From Rubrivivax sp. (lineage in GTDB: Bacteria > Pseudomonadota > Gammaproteobacteria > Burkholderiales > Burkholderiaceae_C), in the NCBI GenBank assembly GCA_019635315.1, contig JAHBZT010000001.1, positions 496,001 to 560,000 on the forward strand: a stretch of 64,000 bases of DNA, read 5' to 3'. The notes below the pieces were generated by a model. It did no database searches. It was not told where the DNA came from and saw only the letters and a program-made list of their open reading frames with translations. Positions 1-10,130 of the stretch are shown here, piece after piece. The position numbers were made by a program, and so were the translations under genes. Numbering within the stretch: position 1 is the first letter of the stretch; each line of letters starts with the position of its first letter.

Positions 1-878
1 CCGGCGTCACGCGCCGCGGCCTGCACGGCGTCGTGGCGCGCCGGCGGCGCGGTGAACAGCAGCTCGTAGTCGTCGCCGCCGGCCAGGGTGCACAGGCGCT
101 GCAGCGCCAGCGGCTGCGCCGCGAGCACGGCGCTGCGCGGCAGTGCATCGGCGTCGACCACGGCGCCGACGCGCGAGCGGCGCAGCACATGGCCGAGGTC
201 GCCGACAAGGCCGTCGCTGAGGTCGATCGCGGCGCTGGCCACGCCGCGCAGCGCCAAGCCCAGCGTATACCGCGGCTGCGGCAGCTCCATCGCGCGGCGC
301 ACGGTCTCGAACTGCTCGCCGGCCAGCGCGACCGTGCCGCGGAAGACCTCCAGCGCCAGCCGCGCGTCGCCGAGCGTGCCGCTGACCCACAGCTCGTCGC
401 CCGGCCGCGCGCCGCTGCGCAGCAGCGCCGCACCCGGTGGCACCTGGCCCATCGCGGTGATGTCGATGGCCAGCGGCCCGGCCGTGGTGTCGCCGCCGGC
501 GAGCGCGATGCCGGCCGCGTCGGCCAGCGCGAACAGCCCGCGCGCGAAGCCGGCCAGCCAGTCGTCGTCGACGCGCGGCAGCGCGATCGACAGCGTGAAG
601 GCCAGCGGCTCGGCGCCGCAGGCCGCGAGGTCCGACAGGTTGACCGCCAGCGCCTTGTGGCCCAGGCGCTCGGGGGCCACGGTGGACAGGAAGTGGCGGC
701 CCTCGACCAGCAGGTCGCTGGACACCGCGAGCTGTTGCCCCGGCGCCAGCTGCACCAGCGCGCAGTCGTCGCCGATGCCCAGCACGAGCGGCGAGCCGGG
801 CCGCGCCGGCCGCGTGAAGTGGCGCGCGATGAGCGCGAACTCGCCGCCGCCGCGGCCACCGTCGCGGGCTTCGCTCAC
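1..878 (-). CDS. thiL: Thiamine-monophosphate kinase (3' end beyond window)
   Basis: ThiL phosphorylates thiamine monophosphate to thiamine diphosphate, the last step of thiamine cofactor synthesis, in the cytosol. The frame opens with a GTG at 878 and reads an N-terminal segment with GEFALIARHF and the nucleotide/Mg-binding GIGDDCALV, followed by VSSDLLVEGRHF and the AIDLSDGL motif, all hallmarks of the PurM/ThiL fold. About 292 residues are visible; the usual length is 310-340, so only the C-terminus is missing. The GTG overlaps the stop of the upstream response regulator (GTGA at 875-878), so the two are probably co-transcribed and translationally coupled, although no functional link is known. 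The family assignment is from motifs and is secure. Confidence 0.93.
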   Translation of the reverse strand, partial: MSEARDGGRGGGEFALIARHFTRPARPGSPLVLGIGDDCALVQLAPGQQLAVSSDLLVEGRHFLSTVAPERLGHKALAVNLSDLAACGAEPLAFTLSIALPRVDDDWLAGFARGLFALADAAGIALAGGDTTAGPLAIDITAMGQVPPGAALLRSGARPGDELWVSGTLGDARLALEVFRGTVALAGEQFETVRRAMELPQPRYTLGLALRGVASAAIDLSDGLVGDLGHVLRRSRVGAVVDADALPRSAVLAAQPLALQRLCTLAGGDDYELLFTAPPARHDAVQAAARDA

Positions 879-1549
879 GGCGCCGCCCCGCCGTCCTGCA
901 GGTCGCGCAGCAGGTGCGCCAGCTCCACCGCCGAGCGCACGCCGAGCTTGTCGAAGACGCGCGCGCGGTGGACCTCGACGGTGCGCACGCTGATCGCCAG
1001 CTCGTCGGCGATCAGCTTGTTCGGCCGCCCGGCGGCCACCAGCCGCATCACCTCGCGCTCGCGCTCGGTCAGCTCGGCCAGCGTGCCTTCGCGCTGGCGC
1101 CGCTCGCGCCGCGCCTGCAGGGCCTGCGCGCTGGCCGCCAGCGCCTGCTCGATGCGGTCGACGAGCGCGTTGTTCGAGAACGGCTTCTCGACGAAGTCGA
1201 AGGCGCCGCGCTTGACCGCGGCGACCGCGGTCGGCACGTCGCCGTGGCCGGTCAGGAAGATCACCGGCAGCAGCGGCAGCCAGCCGCGGTCGGCCAGGTC
1301 CTCGAAGAGCGCGAGGCCGCTGGTGCCGGGCATGCGCATGTCCAGCACCAGGCAGGCCGGGCCGGCCGGCCAGGGCGGGCGCTGCGGCGCCGTCTGCGCC
1401 GCCAGCCAGGCGGCGAAGGCGTCGGCACTGGCGAAGCCCTCGGCGAGCAGCCGGCGCGAGCGCAGCAGCCAGGCCAGCGCATCGCGCACGACCTCCTCGT
1501 CGTCGACGAGGTAGACGACGGGCAGGCCGAGCGTGGGGTCGGTGGTCAT
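875..1549 (-). CDS. FixJ/NarL-type two-component response regulator
   Basis: A 224-residue cytosolic transcription regulator. Residues 10-125 form a receiver domain with acidic pocket D16-D17, phospho-acceptor D70 (in LVLDMRMPG), T100 and K122. Residues 158-215 form a LuxR-type helix-turn-helix (LTEREREVMRLVAAG, then AISVRTVEVHRARVFDKLGV). This is the FixJ/TtrR/DctR class. It lies 120 bp downstream of a PAS-containing sensor kinase on the same strand, which is very likely its partner. The signal sensed and the target genes cannot be read from the sequence; maeB, divergent from the kinase, is a possible target, by analogy with C4-dicarboxylate regulators, but this is only inference. Confidence 0.9.
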   Translation of the reverse strand: MTTDPTLGLPVVYLVDDEEVVRDALAWLLRSRRLLAEGFASADAFAAWLAAQTAPQRPPWPAGPACLVLDMRMPGTSGLALFEDLADRGWLPLLPVIFLTGHGDVPTAVAAVKRGAFDFVEKPFSNNALVDRIEQALAASAQALQARRERRQREGTLAELTEREREVMRLVAAGRPNKLIADELAISVRTVEVHRARVFDKLGVRSAVELAHLLRDLQDGGAAP

Positions 1550-1669
1550 GGGCGTTGCAGGCCGCGAGTATGCGGCGGGACGGCGCCGGGGCCGGCGCGC
1601 CGTGCCCGCATTGCGCCGGCTTCGCGAGTGCCGCGGTCACGCGGCCGGCGCGCGCCCACGCGGCGCGCG

Positions 1670-3910
1670 TCAGGCGTCGCTGGGCGCGGCCGGGTGCGCC
1701 GCAGGGTCCGGCGCGGGGTCCGCCGCGGGATCCGCCGCGGGTCCGCGCGCCGGGTCGTGCGGGCCCTCGTGCAGTCCCTCGTGCAGCCCCTCGTGTGCCG
1801 GGTCGCGTGCCGTCTCGCGCCTGACCGCCGCCGGCAGCGTGAAGCGGAACTCCGTGCCGCGGCCGCCCGGCCCCGGGCCGTAGTCCAGCGCGCCGCCATG
1901 CTGCTCGATGACGGTGCGGCACAGGCTCAGCCCCAGGCCCATGCCCTCGGCCTTGGTCGTGAAGAAGGGCGTGAACAGGCGCTGCGCGACCTCCAGCGGG
2001 ATGCCGGGGCCGGCGTCGATGACCGTGAAGGTCACCCAGCGCTCGTGGGTCTGGCGCACGCGCAGCGTCAGCACGCGCTCGGACAGCGGCGTGCGGCTTT
2101 CCATCGCCTGGATGCCGTTGCGCGCCAGGTTCAGCAGCACCTGCTCGACCATCGTGCGGTCGCAGCGCACGCGCGGCACGCGCGGCAGCCCGGGCTGCGG
2201 CGGCGGCAGGTCGACGTCGATGCGGGTGCCGCTCTTGCGCGCCTGCATGCGCGCCAGCGGCAGCACGGCCTCCAGCAGCGCCTGCACGTCGATCGCCTCG
2301 TGCAGCTGCTCGCGCCGGCGCACGAAGTCGTGCACGCTCTTGATCACGCGGCCGGCGCGCTCGGCCTGCTCGGCGATGCGCTGCAGCGCGCCTTGCAGCA
2401 TCTCGCGCAGCGCGGGGTCCGGCGCTGTGTCCGCAGCGCTCGTCTGCAGCAGGTTCAGCGAGCCGCTGGCATAGCTGGCGATGGCGGCCAGCGGCTGGTT
2501 CAGCTCGTGGCTCAGCAGCGAGGCCATCTCGCCCACCGTGGCCAGGCGGGCCGTGGCCTGCAGCCGGTCCTGCTGCTGGCGCGACAGCTCCTCGACGCGG
2601 CGCTGCGCGCCGAGGTCGACGACCGCCCCCATCCAGCCGGTGTGGCGGCCCTGGCCGTCGACCAGCGGCGCCTCGTAGATCATGACCGGGAAGCGTTCGC
2701 CGCCCTTGCGCATGAAGACGGTCTCGTGGCCCTCGCGCGCCTCGCGGCCCGAGGCGGCGGGGGCGCTCAGGCGCTCGCGCTGGCGGCGTTCGTACTCGGG
2801 CGCGAATTCCGGCGGCCAGTACGGCGGGTGGCCGGGCGGCGGCACGCGCAGTTCCTCAGGCGTGAAGCCGACCATCGTGCAGAACGCCGGGTTGACGTAG
2901 GTCACCATGCCGTCCAGGTCGCGCGCGCGCAGGCCGGTGGGCAGCGAGTTCTCCATCGCCTGGCGGAAGGCCAGCGCCTCGGCCAGCGCACGCTCGGCCT
3001 GGGCGCGCCGGCGCACGTCGCGCGCCAGCACCCAGACCACGCTGAACAGCGCCAGCGACAGCGACAGCACCAGCGCCAGCGTCAGGTTGGGGATCAGGCT
3101 CGGGCGGCCGGCGGCGGCGTCGGCGCGCAGCTGCAGCGTGGTGCCGGGCAGGTCGACGACGCGCTCGGCGACATAGACGCCGGCGCCGCGCGGCACGCCG
3201 GCGCGGGCCAGCCGCGTGCCGTCGCCCTCGACGAAGGAGTATTCGTGGCGCCGCGCGGCGCGCGCCGGCAGCGCGGCGTCCAGCAGCGGCGCGAGCGCGA
3301 TGCTGGCGACGATGAAGCCGCCGCCCGCCTCGTCGGCGCGGCCGGCCGCCGGCGCGCGCGGCACCGGCACGCACAGGTCCAGCACCTCGGCGCCCAGGCC
3401 CTCGGGCAGCGGCACGAAGTAGCTGCGCGAGAACATCGGCGCCTCGGCGCGGCGCGCGGCGTTGCAGGCGAGTTCGGCCTCCAGCTGCAGCACCTGGCGC
3501 GCCATGTGGCCGAACAGCGGCGGGCCGTAGGGCGTGTCGCGCGCGCCGGTGACGGCGAGCCCGGCGTCGCGCCACTCGATGCGGCGCAGGTCCTGGCGCG
3601 CGCGCAGCAGCGCCAGCGCCTCGTCGCCGCCCGGCCCCGGCGACGCCGAGGCCCAGGCCAGCGCCTGCAGCTGCTGCATCGCGCGCAGCAGTTCGCGGCG
3701 CAGGTCGGCGGCCAGCTCGGCGGCGGCGCTCTCGGTCTCGTCCTGCGCACGCGTGCTCTCGTAGCTGATGGTCAGCGCGACCAGCAGCGTCTGCGCCACG
3801 CCCAGCAGCGCGAGCAGCGCGCCCCACAGCAGCGCGCGGCGGCGCCGGCGCGGGCGGCCCGGGGCGGGGGACGGACCGGCCGCGGGGCCGGGAGACGAGG
3901 CGGGCGCCAT
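1670..3910 (-). CDS. Membrane PAS sensor histidine kinase
   Basis: A 746-residue inner-membrane sensor kinase. After a basic N-terminus come TM1 (about 27-48), a periplasmic sensor region (about 50-272) and TM2 (about 273-297). A PAS domain follows (about 315-435, with MVTYVNPAFCTMVGFTPEEL), then a dimerisation/phosphoacceptor helix with H468 in LLSHELNQPLAAI, and a HATPase domain with N594/N598, DAGPGIP (632-638) and a GMGLGLS G2 box. HELNQPL is typical of the FixL/DctB class of HPK4 kinases. It lies upstream of the response regulator at 875-1549. The last ~45 residues are a low-complexity tail rich in HEG and DPAA units encoded by 12-bp DNA repeats. The ligand is unknown. Confidence 0.9.
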   Translation of the reverse strand: MAPASSPGPAAGPSPAPGRPRRRRRALLWGALLALLGVAQTLLVALTISYESTRAQDETESAAAELAADLRRELLRAMQQLQALAWASASPGPGGDEALALLRARQDLRRIEWRDAGLAVTGARDTPYGPPLFGHMARQVLQLEAELACNAARRAEAPMFSRSYFVPLPEGLGAEVLDLCVPVPRAPAAGRADEAGGGFIVASIALAPLLDAALPARAARRHEYSFVEGDGTRLARAGVPRGAGVYVAERVVDLPGTTLQLRADAAAGRPSLIPNLTLALVLSLSLALFSVVWVLARDVRRRAQAERALAEALAFRQAMENSLPTGLRARDLDGMVTYVNPAFCTMVGFTPEELRVPPPGHPPYWPPEFAPEYERRQRERLSAPAASGREAREGHETVFMRKGGERFPVMIYEAPLVDGQGRHTGWMGAVVDLGAQRRVEELSRQQQDRLQATARLATVGEMASLLSHELNQPLAAIASYASGSLNLLQTSAADTAPDPALREMLQGALQRIAEQAERAGRVIKSVHDFVRRREQLHEAIDVQALLEAVLPLARMQARKSGTRIDVDLPPPQPGLPRVPRVRCDRTMVEQVLLNLARNGIQAMESRTPLSERVLTLRVRQTHERWVTFTVIDAGPGIPLEVAQRLFTPFFTTKAEGMGLGLSLCRTVIEQHGGALDYGPGPGGRGTEFRFTLPAAVRRETARDPAHEGLHEGLHEGPHDPARGPAADPAADPAPDPAAHPAAPSDA
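1699..1802. repeat. Two adjacent 12-bp tandem repeat tracts in kinase 3' end
   Basis: Positions 1755-1802 hold four imperfect 12-base units beginning TCGTG (1755, 1767, 1779, 1791). Positions 1699-1745 hold about four units around the core GGGTCCGC. Both tracts are in frame with the kinase and encode the HEGLHEG and DPAADPAP repeats of its C-terminal tail. Because the unit is four codons long, changes in copy number would alter tail length without breaking the frame. Confidence 0.75.
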
Positions 3911-4111
3911 GCGCGATGCGGGTGGTGGTTCGGCCCAGTATCGGCCGCGCCGGCGCCGCGCCGCTACGCAGTTTCGCGCATGGCTGGCCGCTGGCGATCG
4001 GGCAGCATGGCGGGCCGCGATCGCTCCCTACAATCCGCGACCCGCGCCGGCCGTGGGATGCCATCCAGGATCCCGCCGGCCGCGCCGGCACGCCCCAGGA
4101 GACCCGTCCCC

Positions 4112-6440
<2,329 letters not shown>

Positions 6441-6466
<26 letters not shown>

Positions 6467-6550
6467 ACGCCTGCTTCCGGGTCCGAGCTCTGCGAGGACG
6501 CGGCCTGCAAGGCCGAGGCGGGACGTGCCTCAGGCCCTGCGGCCTGAGGC
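6441..6550 (+). terminator. Hairpin cluster at the end of maeB
   Basis: An 11-bp perfect stem (6441-6451 with 6457-6467, loop CCTGCG) contains the maeB stop codon in its right arm. A second hairpin has a 10-bp perfect stem (6527-6536 with 6541-6550, loop CTGC), and a short GGCCT/AGGCC stem (6502-6514) sits between them. No T-run follows either, so this is a terminator or mRNA-stabilising structure by shape only. Confidence 0.5.
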
Positions 6551-6733
6551 TCGCCCGCGTGACTGCTGTCGCCCTCCGGCCGGCGGGCATCAGCCTAATA
6601 TGTGTGCGCACACCGACTTCTGGCGTTTGACAGACCGATGTCAACGCCGGGGCCACCCTCACGACAGATCCGGATCTAGCATGTGAGCGCCCACTGATAA
6701 CCCCTCCTGTCAGCCCCAATCCTGGGCGGCACC
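6551..6733. other. Non-coding stretch with lower GC than its surroundings
   Basis: I see no gene here. The stretch contains a perfect 12-bp palindrome, TGTGTGCGCACA, at 6601-6612, which could bind a dimeric regulator. Base composition is visibly poorer in GC than the flanking core genes. It leads into the promoter of the RNase/barstar pair. Confidence 0.5.
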
Positions 6734-6762
6734 TTGAGTTTTTAGGGGGGTTCGGGTAGCAT
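6734..6762 (+). promoter_or_regulatory. Candidate sigma-70 promoter of the RNase gene
   Basis: TTGAGT at 6734-6739 and TAGCAT at 6757-6762 are separated by exactly 17 bases, each matching four of six consensus positions. They lie 28 bases before the GTG start at 6790, in an AT-rich patch unusual for this window. Confidence 0.5.
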
Positions 6763-6789
6763 TTCAGCTGATTTCTTAAGGGTTATCCC

Positions 6790-7275
6790 GTGTTCCGGAC
6801 CGGTCAGGTCCCGTCGGGCCGACCTGCGGCAGGGGAGCCGGTTCGTCCGGCCGCCGCTGCGGCGGGTGTGCGACGGGGGTTGCGCAAGTGGGGGTGGGCC
6901 AGTGCCGTCGTGGTCGCCGCCGCAGGCTTCGCAGCCGGCAGTCTGACCCTGGTCCAGGCCCGCGGGCCCGAGCAGCCGTCGCCCGCCGCGACGGTCGCGC
7001 TGGCGGCGCTGCCGCCGGAAGCCCAGGCGACGCACCGGCTCATCCTGCGGGGTGGGCCGTTTCCCTACCAGAAAGATGGCACCGTGTTCGGCAACCGAGA
7101 GCGCCTGCTGCCCCTGAAGCCGCGCGGCCATTACCGTGAGTACACCGTGAGGACCCCCGGCGAGCGCACCCGCGGTGCGCGCCGCATCGTCTGCGGCGGC
7201 AAGCCGCCGACGCAGCCGGAGGCCTGCTGGTACACCGCCGATCACTATGCGAGCTTCCGCCTCATCCAGCCCTGA
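6790..7275 (+). CDS. Secreted guanyl-specific ribonuclease (RNase Sa/barnase superfamily)
   Basis: A 161-residue protein with a GTG start, a basic N-terminus and a hydrophobic signal/anchor segment (about 36-57). The nuclease domain (about 73-161) closely follows the Streptomyces RNase Sa pattern: LPPEA, GPFPY..DGTVFGNRE, REYTV, TRGARRI and DHYASF. By alignment with RNase Sa, the catalytic glutamate is E117, the arginine R128 and the histidine H152, so the active site is intact. Such enzymes cleave RNA after guanine and are exported. The gene for a barstar-like inhibitor starts 8 bases after its stop, so the producer is probably protected from enzyme that fails to leave the cell. The biological role (nutrient scavenging, competition) is not visible. 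Confidence 0.92.
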   Translation: MFRTGQVPSGRPAAGEPVRPAAAAAGVRRGLRKWGWASAVVVAAAGFAAGSLTLVQARGPEQPSPAATVALAALPPEAQATHRLILRGGPFPYQKDGTVFGNRERLLPLKPRGHYREYTVRTPGERTRGARRIVCGGKPPTQPEACWYTADHYASFRLIQP

Positions 7276-7282
7276 GTCCGCC

Positions 7283-7741
7283 ATGACCGCCGAAGCGCTC
7301 GCCACCGATTCCGCCCTTTCCAGTCCCCCGTGGAGGATCGCGACCATGGAGTTGCAGACCGTCCGACCGAACATCGTGCAGGCGATACGCGCCTACCGCG
7401 TGTCCGACCTGATGCAGGCCGCCGAGACGACCGGCCAGCATTTCCTGTATGCCAACCTGGCCAATGCACAGACCAAGCAGGAGGTGCTCGAGGGCATCGC
7501 GCAGGCCTTCCTGTTCCCGGCGCACTTCGGCAAGAACCTGGACGCGCTGTACGACTGCATGACCGACCTCGTGCACAAGGCCGGCCAGCAGCCGGGCTTC
7601 GTCGTCGTGCTCGAACAGCTGCCGGACAACCCGCGCTTCGACCGCGAGGCGCGTGAGCAGCTGCTGGAGGTCTTCCGCGACGCCGCCGAATTCTGGGGCG
7701 AACGACGAATACCATTCAGGTGCTTCTATTCTTTTCAGTAG
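7283..7741 (+). CDS. Barstar-family ribonuclease inhibitor
   Basis: Cytosolic inhibitor that plugs the active site of barnase-type RNases. The 152-residue frame from ATG 7283 contains the barstar signature HFGKNLDALYDCMTD. D87 and D91 correspond to the barnase-contacting Asp35 and Asp39 of Bacillus barstar, and Trp38 is replaced by Y90. Barstar itself is about 90 residues. A second start at ATG 7346 (MELQTVRP) has a good GGAGG nine bases upstream, so the true protein may be 131 residues. Its position directly after the RNase gene supports a cognate enzyme-inhibitor pair. Confidence 0.9.
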   Translation: MTAEALATDSALSSPPWRIATMELQTVRPNIVQAIRAYRVSDLMQAAETTGQHFLYANLANAQTKQEVLEGIAQAFLFPAHFGKNLDALYDCMTDLVHKAGQQPGFVVVLEQLPDNPRFDREAREQLLEVFRDAAEFWGERRIPFRCFYSFQ

Positions 7742-7776
7742 CCCGCTCCCAGGAAATCGGGTCATGGGAGCGGGCT
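7740..7776 (+). terminator. Hairpin after the RNase-barstar pair
   Basis: A 12-bp perfect stem (7740-7751 with 7765-7776) starts at the last base of the barstar stop codon and has a 13-base loop. It has no T-run, so the terminator call rests on position and stem strength. Confidence 0.55.
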
Positions 7777-7956
7777 GCTGAGACGGCCCAGGCGAATGCG
7801 GTCAAGGCGACCAAGGTGGTGCCCAAGAACGGGACCAATCCGAATTTCGGCATGAACATGCCGATGATGTGCAGCGCCTTCGACACCGCGGCGTGGCTGC
7901 GCGCCGCTTGATCGTTCGCTGAAGCGCGCGGCCGGTTCCGCGCCCAATGCCGACGG

Positions 7957-7976
7957 GGCCCTCGTTCGCGAGGGCC
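7957..7976 (-). terminator. UUCG-capped hairpin after rsmA
   Basis: GGCCCTCG and CGAGGGCC form an 8-bp perfect stem around a TTCG tetraloop, 47 bases beyond the rsmA stop. It is well placed to end the minus-strand lptD-surA-rsmA operon and could also act on plus-strand readthrough. Confidence 0.6.
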
Positions 7977-8023
7977 TCGCCGCTTCGAAACGCGCCCGGC
8001 GGCGCGGTGCGTGCGTCAGGCGC

Positions 8024-8800
8024 TCAGGCCGACCGGCGCGCCAGCGCCAGGTATTCGGCCACCGGCACCTCCTCGGCGCGGCGCTGCAGGTCGAAAGGCG
8101 TCGCCACGCCCTGCTGCTGCAGCCAGCGGCCCAGCGTGTGGCGCAGCAGCTTGCGCCGCTGCGAGAAGGCCACCGTCACCAGCGCGCCCAGGCGCGCCGG
8201 GTCGACGCTGGGGTCGGCCGCGCGCGGCACCATGCGCACGACCGCCGAGTCCACGCGCGGCGGCGGCTCGAAGGCCTCGGGCGGCACGTCCAGCACCGGC
8301 GTGATCGCGTAGCGCCACTGCAGCATCACCGACAGGCGGCCGTAGTCCTTGCCGCCCGGCGCCGCCGCCATGCGGTCGACGACCTCCTTCTGCAGCATGA
8401 AGTGCTGGTCGGCGATCACGTCCGCCGCCGGCAGCAGGTGGAACAGGATCGGCGTCGAGATGTTGTAGGGCAGGTTGCCGACCACGCGCAGCGGCTGCGC
8501 GGCGGCTGCGGCGAGCGCGCGGAAGTCGACCTGCAGCACGTCGGACTCGATCACCGCGAGACCGGGCTCGCGGCGCAGCCGCGCGGCAAGGTCGCGGTCG
8601 AGCTCGATCACGGTCAGCGCGCCGCAGCGCGCCAGCAGCGGGCCGGTCATCGCGCCGAGCCCGGGGCCGATCTCGACCAGCGCCTGCCCGGGCCGCGGCG
8701 CGATCGCGTCGACGATCGCCGCGATGACCGATCCGTCGGCCAGGAAGTGCTGGCCGAAACGCTTGCGCGCGCGGTGCGGTGCCGCGGCCGGCGGGCTCAC
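8024..8800 (-). CDS. rsmA: 16S rRNA dimethyladenosine transferase RsmA/KsgA
   Basis: Dimethylates two adjacent adenines (A1518 and A1519 in E. coli numbering) near the 3' end of 16S rRNA, using SAM, late in small-subunit assembly. The protein has 258 residues, normal for the family. Visible motifs: RFGQHFL (14-20), SAM-binding [10 protein letters not shown] (43-52), IELDRDLA, and catalytic NLPYNIS (109-115). The start is GTG 8800, which overlaps the surA stop as GTGA (8797-8800), so translation is coupled to surA. The lptD-surA-(pdxA)-rsmA order is classical in proteobacteria; pdxA is absent here. Confidence 0.95.
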   Translation of the reverse strand: MSPPAAAPHRARKRFGQHFLADGSVIAAIVDAIAPRPGQALVEIGPGLGAMTGPLLARCGALTVIELDRDLAARLRREPGLAVIESDVLQVDFRALAAAAAQPLRVVGNLPYNISTPILFHLLPAADVIADQHFMLQKEVVDRMAAAPGGKDYGRLSVMLQWRYAITPVLDVPPEAFEPPPRVDSAVVRMVPRAADPSVDPARLGALVTVAFSQRRKLLRHTLGRWLQQQGVATPFDLQRRAEEVPVAEYLALARRSA

Positions 8801-10125
8801 TGCGGCGGCTCGCGCAGCTCGACGTAGGCGCGCGAGCGCAGCTCCTTGGTCCAGTCCTGGTAGGCCTGGCCGAAACGCTGCTCGCGCAGCACGTTGCGCG
8901 CCTGCTCGCGCAGCTGGCGCGGCTCGAGCGCCACGTTGCGGCGCTCCAGCACCTGGATCAGGTGCACGCCGAAGCGCGACACCACCGGCTCGGACAGGCC
9001 GCCCGGCGGCAGTGCATTCATCGCTTCCTCGAATTCCGGCACCAGCGCGCCCGGCGATATCCAGCCGAGGTCGCCGCCGCCGGCGGCCGAGCCGTCCTCG
9101 CTGTGCTGGCGCGCGATGTCCTCGAAGCTGGCGGCACCGCTCTCGATCTGGCGCCGGAATTCGGCCAGCCGGCGTGCCGCGACATCGGCGCCGGCCTGCG
9201 GCGAGACGCGCAGCAGCACGTGACGTGCGCGCGTCTGCGTGACCATGCCCAGCGGCACTTCCTTGCGCTCGAGCAGCTTCAGCACGTGGAAGCCGGCGCC
9301 GCTGCGCACGGGGGCCGGCGTCACCTCGCCGGGCTGCAGCGACCTGACCGACTCGACGAACAGGTCCGGCAGGCGCGAGGCCGGGCGCAGCCCGATCTCG
9401 CCGCCGCGCTCGCGGTTGCCGTCCTCCGAGACCTCGCGCGCGACGGCCGCGAAGTCCTCGCCGCCGCGCACGCGCGCCAGCGCCGCCGCGGCGATCGCGC
9501 GGCGCACCGCCACCGTGGTGGCGTCGGCACCGTCGGGCACGGTGACGAGGATCTGCGCGACGTTGATCTCGGCGTCGGCATTCAGTGCCGCGCGGCGTTC
9601 GGCGAGCAGGCGGTCGACGTCCTCGTCGCTGATCTCGATGCGCCGGTAGACCTCGCGCTCGCGCAGGCGCTCGATCATGATCTGCTCGCGCACGTTGGCG
9701 CGGAAGCGCAGGTAGTCCATGCCCTCGGCCGCCAGGCGCTCGCGCAGCGTCGCGAGGCTGATCTGGTTCTGGTCGGCGATGCTCTGCATCGCGCGGTCGA
9801 CCTCGGGCTCGTCCACGCGCATGCCGCTCTCGCGCGCGGTGCTGAGGATCGCGCGTTCGTCGATCAGCGCGTCCAGCACCTGGCGCCGCAGCTCGTTCTC
9901 CGGCGGCAGGCGCATGCCGGCGCGCGCCGCCTCGGCCTGCGCGCGTTCCAGCCGCCGTTCGACCTCGCCGGCGGTCACCAGCTCCTGGTTGACGACGGCG
10001 GCGATCCAGTCGCCGCTGCGTGGCGTGCCGGTGCCCTGGGCCGCCAGCGGCAGGTGCAGCGCGGCCAGCAGCAGCAGCAGCGTGCCGCGCAGCAGGCGCG
10101 GCCGGCAAGGGGACATCTCGGTCAT
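8797..10125 (-). CDS. surA: Periplasmic chaperone / peptidyl-prolyl isomerase SurA
   Basis: SurA escorts unfolded outer-membrane proteins, including LptD, through the periplasm. The 442-residue protein has a signal peptide ([20 protein letters not shown]...AAQG), an N-terminal chaperone domain, and two parvulin domains: about 170-275 ([16 protein letters not shown]) and about 285-385 ([20 protein letters not shown]). A C-terminal chaperone helix follows. ATG 10125 is six bases after the lptD stop; an in-frame ATG at 10116 is an alternative. It forms an operon with lptD upstream and rsmA downstream. Confidence 0.95.
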   Translation of the reverse strand: MTEMSPCRPRLLRGTLLLLLAALHLPLAAQGTGTPRSGDWIAAVVNQELVTAGEVERRLERAQAEAARAGMRLPPENELRRQVLDALIDERAILSTARESGMRVDEPEVDRAMQSIADQNQISLATLRERLAAEGMDYLRFRANVREQIMIERLREREVYRRIEISDEDVDRLLAERRAALNADAEINVAQILVTVPDGADATTVAVRRAIAAAALARVRGGEDFAAVAREVSEDGNRERGGEIGLRPASRLPDLFVESVRSLQPGEVTPAPVRSGAGFHVLKLLERKEVPLGMVTQTRARHVLLRVSPQAGADVAARRLAEFRRQIESGAASFEDIARQHSEDGSAAGGGDLGWISPGALVPEFEEAMNALPPGGLSEPVVSRFGVHLIQVLERRNVALEPRQLREQARNVLREQRFGQAYQDWTKELRSRAYVELREPPQ

Positions 10126-10130
10126 GGGGA

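Noticed and set aside
914-4111. Long open frame on the plus strand running into maeB
   Set aside because: It is antisense to a motif-complete sensor kinase and response regulator and reads as Arg/Gln/Ala-rich shadow protein. Only the part from ATG 4112 has family similarity and a ribosome site.
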